Below are positions 6,575-12,089 of a stretch of 17,093 bases of DNA, piece by piece. The DNA lies in the NCBI GenBank assembly GCA_028276125.1, contig JAPYWY010000008.1, positions 1-17,093 of the forward strand. Direction: 5' to 3'. The DNA comes from Pseudothermotoga sp. GTDB taxonomy: Bacteria > Thermotogota > Thermotogae > Thermotogales > DSM-5069. Under the pieces are notes generated by a model. It worked only from the letters and a program-made list of their open reading frames with translations, was not told the DNA's origin and ran no database searches. A program made the translations under genes and the position numbers. How positions within the stretch are numbered: the stretch's first letter is position 1; every line of letters starts with the position of its first letter.

Positions 6575-8719
6575 ATGAAAAACTTGTTGATTTGGATGAT
6601 TTTCTGTTCTCAAATCTTTGGTATGAACCTCGTGAAGTTCGATCATCTCGAAAGGCTCTCTGAGTGGTTCAAACTGAAGGACTCTTTGGTGAAAGCCTAC
6701 TGGGTCTATGCGGAGAAGATCGACGGTGTATACCGACCCGTTGGCGCGATCGGCGAGGGTGATTTCTGCGTTGACGATGTGGCCAGAGTGGTTCTGATCT
6801 ACACAGAAGCTCATCGAAAGACAAAAGATCCCACTTACTTGCACTTGGCGAAGGATGCTTCGAAGTTCTTGATCCAGATGCAAGCTGAGGATGGTGAGTT
6901 CTACAATTTTGCTTACAAAGACGGGACTATAAACATGCACGGTCCCACGAGCTACAAATCGACATCTTGGTGGGCTTTGCGGGCCTTCTGGGCACTGTCG
7001 GCCGTTGCCAGTGAAACTGGGGAAGAACAGTTCGTCAAAGCTGCACAGAAAGCGTACCGAGCCATATCTAGAAGACCACCAACGTTTGCAGATCAGCTTT
7101 CGATTTACATCCTGGGTTTGTGTGAATACAACAAGATCGTGGATGTTTCGGATGAAATAAGAAAAAACGTGGAGTTGCTGCTGGAGTTTGTCGGTGTCAA
7201 AGAGGATCCTATATTTGGCAGATTCTTCAGTACTCAGAAAAGAGAGTTTCATTGGAATGGTTGGGGAAACCAGTACGCTGAAGCGTTGATCGAGTCTTAC
7301 AGGACTCTGGGTGACGAAAGGTTGCTGAAGGTTGCGATCGAATCGTTAGAGTTGCAAATAGCTCTGCTCTCCTCAACTGGTTTCATTTACAGCGTAGCTA
7401 GATACGTCAAACCTACGCCAGAACTATCGTATGCCGTTGAGCCTTTGGTTGTCGCAGCCGTCAAAGCGTACGAGGTAACGAGGAACGAAAACATGGCTTT
7501 TCTCGCGTCTCTCGCTGGAGCTTGGTATTTCGGGGCGAACAGACTGACGGAAAGGATGTACGGGCCAAGCGGGGAAGGTTTCGATGGTCTCGAATACATG
7601 CACGTCAACAGGAACGCTGGTGCAGAATCGACCATCTGTGCCATCAGGAGCATGATCTATCTGAGCTCTTTGCCGATTCTCTTTCAAAAGCTCGTCGTCT
7701 CGATTGGGGACTTCGCGCAGAACGGAATGGTGGTTTTGGAAGCAGAAACGGCAGATCCAGGTATTTCAGCGATATCGCTCGTGACGGGTGATTATGGAGC
7801 GAACGTTGCCTGCAGGTTCGAATCGAGAGCGAGATTGAGATGGACGAGCGTCCCCAAAGGAAAATACTTCGTCTACGTTTCTGGTGAGTTTGCCAAGAAC
7901 CGTTGTACGGTCTCGACTGAGTCTGGCTCTGTCTCCACAATGTTGGATGGAAATGGAATCTTTTTTGTAGGCCAACTCGATATTATTTCAAGTGTGAGAC
8001 TCAACCTCGATGGATCTGGTGTCATCGATCAGTTGTTGTTAGTTCCTTCGTTCTTTGGTGTGTCTTTTGAATTTGAGAACCAATCTTGGACCGTGGCATA
8101 TTCGCTCGTGGAAACGAAAGGTCTCATCATCGTGCCGGAAAGATATTTTCAGCGTCAGATGATCAGAAGGGATCAGGTCTTCGGTGTTTCGTCGGAACAG
8201 ATCGATCACTTCTTGTTGCTGAGGCTCGACGAAGCCTTCAACAACGATGGTTTCGCTCTTCCCCAGAAACCCGGCAACTTCGACAATTTGGGCGGGGCTG
8301 TCGGGGCCTATTTTCCTGAGGGGGAAACCACCGAGGGCGTAAAAATCATAGGTGGAACGCCATTTTTGCTCAAGATGAGTGGTTTGGACAACTTTCGTGT
8401 GTCGGATCAAAAACTCGTTCTGCCGGAGGATGTGAAAGTCAAAAACGTTCACCTGCTCGCTTCTTCGAACCATGGAGATTACGAGCTCACACTCGCTCTC
8501 AATGGGCATAGATTCTCGCTGTTGATTTCGGACTGGTGTAGAGGACAGAAGGATTTGATGTTTGACTTTCGTTACACAGCGAGTGGACAGAAAGAATTCA
8601 TCAAATGTGGTCTGAACGTTCATACAATCGAGCTGAACAAAACGATCAAAGAAATCGCGTTCTCTGGCAACATAAACATACACGTTTTTGCCGTGACTTT
8701 GGAGTTAGAAACTGAGTAA
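6575..8719 (+). CDS. Exported multidomain protein: (alpha/alpha) toroid plus beta-sandwich domains, putative glycan-acting
   Basis: This is a 714-residue protein if ATG 6575 is used. That start gives a clear signal peptide (MKNLLIWMIFCSQIFG). An in-frame GTG at 6530 would put the hairpin at 6543-6563 inside the coding region and bury the signal, so I rejected it. Residues of about 20-380 look like an (alpha/alpha) toroid: repeated helix pairs with FCVDDVARVVL at 64-74, a glycine-aromatic HWNGWGNQYAEAL segment, and Asp67/Asp68 as candidate acidic residues. The DDVAR phrase recalls the TDDNAR phrase of toroid domains found near glycosyltransferases and GH130 genes. Residues of about 386-494 (EAETADPG onward) resemble a CBM6/35-like sandwich. 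Residues of about 569-700 (FDNLGG, GTPFLL, ISDW at 651-654) resemble a C-terminal beta domain of carbohydrate enzymes. No known CAZyme family is recognised with confidence. It probably shares a transcript with the upstream exported protein. Confidence 0.8.
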   Translation: MKNLLIWMIFCSQIFGMNLVKFDHLERLSEWFKLKDSLVKAYWVYAEKIDGVYRPVGAIGEGDFCVDDVARVVLIYTEAHRKTKDPTYLHLAKDASKFLIQMQAEDGEFYNFAYKDGTINMHGPTSYKSTSWWALRAFWALSAVASETGEEQFVKAAQKAYRAISRRPPTFADQLSIYILGLCEYNKIVDVSDEIRKNVELLLEFVGVKEDPIFGRFFSTQKREFHWNGWGNQYAEALIESYRTLGDERLLKVAIESLELQIALLSSTGFIYSVARYVKPTPELSYAVEPLVVAAVKAYEVTRNENMAFLASLAGAWYFGANRLTERMYGPSGEGFDGLEYMHVNRNAGAESTICAIRSMIYLSSLPILFQKLVVSIGDFAQNGMVVLEAETADPGISAISLVTGDYGANVACRFESRARLRWTSVPKGKYFVYVSGEFAKNRCTVSTESGSVSTMLDGNGIFFVGQLDIISSVRLNLDGSGVIDQLLLVPSFFGVSFEFENQSWTVAYSLVETKGLIIVPERYFQRQMIRRDQVFGVSSEQIDHFLLLRLDEAFNNDGFALPQKPGNFDNLGGAVGAYFPEGETTEGVKIIGGTPFLLKMSGLDNFRVSDQKLVLPEDVKVKNVHLLASSNHGDYELTLALNGHRFSLLISDWCRGQKDLMFDFRYTASGQKEFIKCGLNVHTIELNKTIKEIAFSGNINIHVFAVTLELETE

Positions 8720-8754
8720 ATGCGTCGGTTTTCAAGAAAACTTCGTCGAAATGA

Positions 8755-8776
8755 AAGGCGGGCATCTGCCCGCCTT
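8755..8776. terminator. Bidirectional terminator hairpin between convergent genes
   Basis: A 9-bp stem, AAGGCGGGC (8755-8763) and GCCCGCCTT (8768-8776), has the loop ATCT. It lies between the convergent genes ending at 8719 and 8806. On the leftward strand it is followed by TTTCATTT, a modest U tract. The rightward strand has a weak tail. It matches the reverse complement of the hairpin at 66-89 at 23 of 24 positions. Confidence 0.75.
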
Positions 8777-8805
8777 CAGATTTCGAGTTCTGAGTTCTCG
8801 AAGGC

Positions 8806-9327
8806 TTAGCCCGGTACGCTTGTCCAGTAGATGGCGTAGAAACCGAACGGTATCCCATCCCACCAGGTGATTCCAGCCATGGCCCTTTTACTGGCATTAT
8901 CAATTGTCTGGGTGAAAACATAACCGTCGAAGCGTTGATCGTCAGACTTGTTGGCCGGCGTTCTGGCGAAATCAACCATGAAGACGATACGATGACCCAA
9001 GTTGGTGTTCTTCCCCGTGTAACCTGGACCCGTCATTCCCGCAATGTTGTCCTGAGGATTCTTGAGGATCACGTACTCGAGGTCGTACCTGGTTCCACTC
9101 ACTTCGATGTAACCCTTGCCGCCTTTCAGCAACACCAGCGTGCCTTCCCAACCATCCCAGTAGATCTTCCAAGCAGAGCCGTAGAGGCCGATGAGCTGAG
9201 ATTCTTTGATCGTCGTTGTCAAGAGTGGTGTGAAAGGAATACTGGGTTTGATTGGTTGAAGTTGTCCCGTCTGAGCAAAGATCAAACCACTGACCAAGAT
9301 CACCAGGAACAAGATAGCCCGCTTCAT
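8806..9327 (-). CDS. Small exported protein of unknown function
   Basis: This is a 173-residue protein with a signal peptide (MKRAILFLVILVSGLIFA, cut before QTG). ATG 9327 is chosen because AGGAGGG lies 6 bases upstream. Two earlier in-frame starts would place extra residues before the signal or sit directly on the ribosome site. The mature protein begins with a Pro- and Gln-rich linker (QLQPIKPSIPF). It then alternates short strands with Gly and Trp turns: WDGWEGTLVLL, RFDGYVFTQT, GITWWDGIPFGFYA. The pattern suggests a small beta-barrel such as a calycin- or avidin-like fold, but this is a guess from composition. It has no cysteines and no obvious catalytic motif. It stands alone, convergent with the large exported protein and downstream of a separate terminator. 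Confidence 0.75.
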   Translation of the reverse strand: MKRAILFLVILVSGLIFAQTGQLQPIKPSIPFTPLLTTTIKESQLIGLYGSAWKIYWDGWEGTLVLLKGGKGYIEVSGTRYDLEYVILKNPQDNIAGMTGPGYTGKNTNLGHRIVFMVDFARTPANKSDDQRFDGYVFTQTIDNASKRAMAGITWWDGIPFGFYAIYWTSVPG

Positions 9328-9404
9328 TTCCATCCCTCCTCGGATGAGATGATTCCATTTTAAGATGGGCACATTAGAAAACCATTAGACACTCATGGGA
9401 GATC

Positions 9405-9435
9405 AAAAAACACATGGCATACCCTGTAGTTTTTT
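9405..9435 (-). terminator. Terminator after the amidotransferase gene
   Basis: Read leftward, AAAAAAC pairs with GTTTTTT around an interrupted inner stem (ACA-GG with CC-TGT). The hairpin starts about 8 bases after the stop at 9443 and ends in six T. The inner stem has two bulges, so strength is uncertain, but position and T run fit an intrinsic terminator. Confidence 0.55.
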
Positions 9436-9442
9436 CATAAAC

Positions 9443-10090
9443 TCAGACTTTGATCACTTTTCTGACCCTTCCATCTCTCACGACGAACATCATTCTGTTT
9501 TCCATCGGTTTGAAATCGTCACCCATGGGTTCTGACGCGATCACAAAACCGTTTTCATCGTTGTACCAAAGCGTATAGTAATCTTCGTTTTGGCTGTAAC
9601 CGCAGTAAACGATGAGCTCATCTTCATTGATCATCAAGAAGTTCATGCCTGTGTGTTTGTAACTTTGAGCAACCTTGCGTATCCTTTCTGCGAGCTCGTC
9701 ATGAGACGAAAAATCTTTGATCTTCATGAAGTAAAAGAACGTGTCGCTCTCTATGGAGACGAAGGGAACATCGTAGATCGTTCCGTTGTGACAGAAAGCC
9801 TTGCCATGGTTGCCTATGAATGGATGGAGTTGAATGAAGCTCACCGGCAGATGTTCTGAAGCCTTCCTGGCATGGAGGATCCCAACTCTTGACTTCAGCG
9901 GGATGAGTTCATCTTCGTAGACAGGTTTTGGCGAGCGATAGTAGATCACAGCCTCGTCCATGAGTGCGTAGATACCCCAGCCGTGGTTGTGCGGGGCGTT
10001 CTTCCCAGTCTTTGCCATGCGTTGTAGATGTTCGAACAAATCATTGATTTCTTGGTTCGTTTCGAAACAGAAGCCCACCATCCTACACAC
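9443..10090 (-). CDS. Class II glutamine amidotransferase-like protein (YafJ type)
   Basis: This 215-residue N-terminal-nucleophile amidotransferase domain stands without a synthetase partner. The start is set at GTG 10090 because it places Cys at position 2 (M-C-R-M-V-G-F), where class II enzymes need the free N-terminal cysteine that attacks glutamine. GGGAGTGAT lies upstream. A longer in-frame reading from 10195 runs through a terminator hairpin and would hide this cysteine. Further family marks are HNHGWG at 34-39, HARKAS at 73-78, HPF at 89-91 and HNG at 101-103, which form the glutamine pocket and oxyanion site. Proteins of this type are known as YafJ-like or putative amidotransferases, and their acceptor is generally not known. 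A related N-terminal-nucleophile hydrolase role is possible. The gene has its own terminator and possibly its own promoter at 10163-10190. Confidence 0.85.
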   Translation of the reverse strand: MCRMVGFCFETNQEINDLFEHLQRMAKTGKNAPHNHGWGIYALMDEAVIYYRSPKPVYEDELIPLKSRVGILHARKASEHLPVSFIQLHPFIGNHGKAFCHNGTIYDVPFVSIESDTFFYFMKIKDFSSHDELAERIRKVAQSYKHTGMNFLMINEDELIVYCGYSQNEDYYTLWYNDENGFVIASEPMGDDFKPMENRMMFVVRDGRVRKVIKV

Positions 10091-10125
10091 GGTTCGATCA
10101 CTCCCATCGATCAGGGTACAAAACA

Positions 10126-10154
10126 ATACTACCAGCCGCCAAGGCTGGTAGTAT
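10126..10154 (-). terminator. Strong 12-bp hairpin after the ArsR-ferredoxin operon
   Basis: ATACTACCAGCC (10126-10137) and GGCTGGTAGTAT (10143-10154) pair perfectly around a 5-base loop. Leftward it is followed by TGTTTTG, a fair U tract, and it starts about 38 bases after the stop at 10192. It most likely ends the upstream operon. It also lies at the very 5' end of any transcript starting from the promoter-like boxes at 10163-10190. Confidence 0.8.
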
Positions 10155-10162
10155 CTTCTTTG

Positions 10163-10190
10163 ATCATATTCCACCGAAATGATTTTGCAA
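10163..10190 (-). promoter_or_regulatory. Candidate promoter of the amidotransferase gene
   Basis: Read leftward, TTGCAA (10185-10190) and TATGAT (plus-strand 10163-10168) are 16 bases apart. The predicted start, near 10156, is immediately before the 12-bp hairpin. This is the only promoter-like pair found between the upstream terminator region and the amidotransferase start. Confidence 0.45.
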
Positions 10191-10191
10191 A

Positions 10192-10548
10192 TCAACTGTT
10201 CTGGATAAGCTTCTTGATCGCTTCGATGGCTTGTTCTGTGTTCATGTTCCTTATGTCCACACCGAAATGTTTTGACTTGTCAAAACCACTCTGTTCGAAA
10301 GCGTCACGAAACATCTTCTTCTGCATGTTTGGATCACAACCTGCTACGTAGAGTTTTTCTATCTGTTCATCTTTGAGCAGCGTTGAGAGATACACATCTC
10401 CGTCCTCCGCGCAGAGTTGCGGGTGTATTGCCACAAAGTCGACGAGTCTTTCTCTCCTCATGGTGTTGAGTATCTCGAATATGTTCATCTGCTGAAACGA
10501 TGGGCACGTTCCCTGACAGACGCAGAGCAACAAACCCTTTTTACCCAT
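10192..10548 (-). CDS. Small HdrA-like iron-sulfur protein
   Basis: This 118-residue soluble protein resembles the N-terminal cluster-binding domain of heterodisulfide reductase subunit A. That domain starts with a CxCG phrase and contains the mCs and aaCsP phrases. Here the matches are LLLCVCQGTC (Cys9, Cys11, Cys15), HPQLCAEDG (Cys46) and VAGCDPNMQKKMFRDAF (Cys71), followed by FGVDIRNMN, which mirrors the NIRE segment of HdrA. The FAD and ferredoxin domains of full HdrA are missing, so this is a stand-alone domain probably carrying one [4Fe-4S] cluster. The gene overlaps the ferredoxin gene by 8 bases and has AGGTGA 6 bases before its ATG. A role as an electron-transfer partner of that ferredoxin is likely; its redox partner is unknown. 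Confidence 0.8.
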   Translation of the reverse strand: MGKKGLLLCVCQGTCPSFQQMNIFEILNTMRRERLVDFVAIHPQLCAEDGDVYLSTLLKDEQIEKLYVAGCDPNMQKKMFRDAFEQSGFDKSKHFGVDIRNMNTEQAIEAIKKLIQNS

Positions 10549-10753
10549 GGATTTTCACCTCCGCCGAATAGGTTATCGCACCGTAGTCGCACAGTTTCTG
10601 ACAGCCCCTGCAGAATTCGACACATTCGAGTGGGTTCACGACGACGGGTTTGCCATTTTCAACTGCATAAACTCCGTGCGGACAGAAGTTGGCACAGGTC
10701 AGGCACCCACTGCACTTGCTGTAATCGATGATCGGATACCAGTTCTTCGCCAT
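10541..10753 (-). CDS. Two-cluster [4Fe-4S] ferredoxin
   Basis: This 70-residue bacterial-type ferredoxin has two cluster motifs. The first is canonical, Cys14-x2-Cys17-x2-Cys20-x3-Cys24-Pro. The second is Cys44-x3-Cys48-x2-Cys51-x3-Cys55, with one extra residue between its first two cysteines, as in many 2[4Fe-4S] proteins. It is a cytoplasmic low-potential electron carrier. AAGGAGGTG sits 6 bases before the ATG, inside the end of the ArsR-type gene, and its stop overlaps the start of the HdrA-like gene. The three genes are clearly one translation-coupled unit under the ArsR-type regulator. Confidence 0.93.
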   Translation of the reverse strand: MAKNWYPIIDYSKCSGCLTCANFCPHGVYAVENGKPVVVNPLECVEFCRGCQKLCDYGAITYSAEVKIHG

Positions 10754-10756
10754 CCG

Positions 10757-11032
10757 CTACACCTCCTTAGTTTTTTCAGCTATTTGCTCGGCCAACTGGA
10801 TGAGTTCCATCACCCGAGGATCCTTCGGAACTATCCTCTTCCTCTGACCTTCTCTTTTCAACTCCACGATTCCCACATTTTCCAACAGCGATATGTGCCT
10901 CGACAGCGTTGTCTTGTCTATATGGTTCAAAGCTTCAAGTTCGCAGATGCACACGTCCTGTTTGGCGACCTGTTTCAATATCTCGATCCTCCATTTGCAG
11001 GCAAGCGCTTTGAAGAGCTTTTCAACGTTCAT
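10757..11032 (-). CDS. ArsR-family transcriptional regulator with Cys-x-Cys motif
   Basis: This 91-residue winged-helix repressor of the ArsR/SmtB family is at the family's lower normal length. The helix-turn-helix reads CICELEALNHIDKTTLSRHISLLENVGIVELKR in three consecutive pieces (residues 28-60). Cys28 and Cys30 sit in DVCICELE, the same place as the ELCVCDL metal or metalloid site on helix 3 of ArsR and CadC, and Cys12 lies in helix 1. This suggests sensing of thiophilic metals, arsenite or a thiol/redox signal. The gene leads the ferredoxin-HdrA-like operon, has AAGGAGGT before its ATG, and is preceded by a palindrome on the -10 box, so autoregulation is likely. No arsenic or metal efflux gene is present, which makes a redox or sulfur cue more plausible. 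Confidence 0.9.
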   Translation of the reverse strand: MNVEKLFKALACKWRIEILKQVAKQDVCICELEALNHIDKTTLSRHISLLENVGIVELKREGQRKRIVPKDPRVMELIQLAEQIAEKTKEV

Positions 11033-11051
11033 CGCTTACCTCCTTTCATAC

Positions 11052-11067
11052 TTGTACAATTATACAA
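11052..11067 (-). promoter_or_regulatory. ArsR operon -10 box within a palindromic operator
   Basis: TTGTACAATTATACAA is an inverted repeat (TTGTA...TACAA) that contains TATAAT on the leftward strand (plus-strand 11059-11064). It lies 20 bases upstream of the ArsR-type start. The layout is typical of an autoregulated ArsR operator that blocks polymerase. No good -35 box was found at 16-18 bases. Confidence 0.6.
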
Positions 11068-11144
11068 CTATTTTCTTGACAGTCCGTGTGGCTGAACCAT
11101 TAATCCTCCGTTAAGCTCCAGAGACAAGCGAATATCTCGAAGTT

Positions 11145-11915
11145 TCAGCCTGCCGTGAACCTGGCGAGCAATTTGTCTGGCAGCAGTTTCTTCGCAACGA
11201 AACTGATCAACTTGTTCTTGAAGGCAGGCACGTAGATGGGTCTTTTCTTCTCGAACGCCTCGATCGCACCGATCGCGACCTGTCTTGGGTCCATAAGCTT
11301 GCCGAAAGTACGAACGTTCTGATCTTTGAACGCGCGTTCGAAGAACCTTGTTCGAGTCGGACCGGGAGAAACGCACAGCACGTGGACGTTGTATTTTCTG
11401 AGCTCTGCCCACAGCGCCAAGGAGAGATTGTACACGTACGCCTTGGTTGCACTGTAAGCGTTGAAATAGGCAACTGGCATGTACCCAGCGATGGAAGAGA
11501 CGTTTATTATGCCTCCGCGCCGTCTTTGAACCATTTGTTTCGCAAAATGATGGCTCAAAGTAGTGAGCGCTTTAACGTTGACTTCGATCATGTCTTCGAT
11601 CTCCTTCAAATCGAGCTTCACGAATTCCCCATAAAGACCAAAACCAGCGTTGTTCACCAGAAGATCTATCTCGAAATTTGAAACTCCGTTGATGAAACGT
11701 TCCACATCCCGTGGCGAGGACAGATCTACCACGAAGGTGTGGATCTCTGTCTTGAATTCTTCTTTCACCTCGTGTGCCAGCTGCTTTAGCCTTTCTTCAT
11801 TCTTACCTGTGGCTATAACGTTCAGTCCCCTTCTGGAAAGTTCCAACACGAACTCTCTGCCTATGCCAGAGGAGCCTCCCGTCACGATCGCCCAGTTGAA
11901 ATCTTTCAAATTCAT
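11145..11915 (-). CDS. Short-chain dehydrogenase/reductase (SDR)
   Basis: This classical SDR of 256 residues from ATG 11915 is an NAD(P)-dependent oxidoreductase with a Rossmann fold. It has the nucleotide loop TGGSSGIG at 12-19, NNAG at 88-91, and the catalytic Ser141 (INVSSIAGY), Tyr154 and Lys158 (YSATK). PGPTRT follows in the usual place. Residues after beta-2 (TGKNEERL) lack the acidic residue that favours NAD, so NADP preference is possible. It resembles the DltE/YqjQ-like branch of general SDRs, whose substrates are mostly undefined. GTG at 11918 is an alternative start, but the GGGGAG site is then too close. It is divergent from the FAD dehydrogenase operon, with 174 bases between, and no terminator was found before the ArsR promoter. 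Confidence 0.92.
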   Translation of the reverse strand: MNLKDFNWAIVTGGSSGIGREFVLELSRRGLNVIATGKNEERLKQLAHEVKEEFKTEIHTFVVDLSSPRDVERFINGVSNFEIDLLVNNAGFGLYGEFVKLDLKEIEDMIEVNVKALTTLSHHFAKQMVQRRRGGIINVSSIAGYMPVAYFNAYSATKAYVYNLSLALWAELRKYNVHVLCVSPGPTRTRFFERAFKDQNVRTFGKLMDPRQVAIGAIEAFEKKRPIYVPAFKNKLISFVAKKLLPDKLLARFTAG

Positions 11916-11993
11916 CACTCCCCAGCGCGTGTCACTGAAATTTTACGACAAGAATCTTCTACTGGCCTCAATTTCACGATCGCGTTTTTTCAC

Positions 11994-12022
11994 TTGACAC
12001 ATGATTTCGATGGTGCTATAGT
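11994..12022 (+). promoter_or_regulatory. Promoter of the FAD dehydrogenase-TRAP operon
   Basis: TTGACA (11994-11999), a 17-base spacer and TATAGT (12017-12022) form a near-consensus sigma-A promoter. The predicted start near 12029 leaves a leader of about 60 bases. Within it, CATCGAC (12031-12037) is exactly complementary to GTCGATG (12082-12088), just before the start codon. Confidence 0.85.
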
Positions 12023-12089
12023 AATAAAAACATCGACCTGCGACTCCTATGTCAAGAGCGGTGTGCATCCAAAGGTGGGGTGTCGATGA

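Noticed and set aside
6521..7252. Long antisense frames opposite real genes (also 8039-8683, 13970-14431 and 16355-16993 on the minus strand)
   Set aside because: They lie opposite well-supported genes, have low-complexity Arg/Ser/His-rich translations and no ribosome sites.
9328..9372. Longer start at 9372 for the small exported protein
   Set aside because: The AGGAGGG site fits ATG 9327, and the extra residues precede the signal peptide.
10091..10195. N-terminal extension of the amidotransferase frame to 10195
   Set aside because: It reads through a perfect terminator hairpin and puts 35 residues before the catalytic cysteine, which must be N-terminal.
11076..11104. Rightward TTGACA at 11076 as a promoter
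   Set aside because: No convincing -10 box and no rightward gene within 900 bases.
11090..11150. Inverted repeat GGCTGAA / TTCAGCC as an SDR terminator
   Set aside because: Only 7 bp with a 47-base gap that overlaps the SDR stop codon; no T run.
12029..12089. Riboswitch in the leader of the FAD dehydrogenase operon
   Set aside because: Too short at about 60 bases and without the conserved core of glycine, fluoride or other classes I can recognise.
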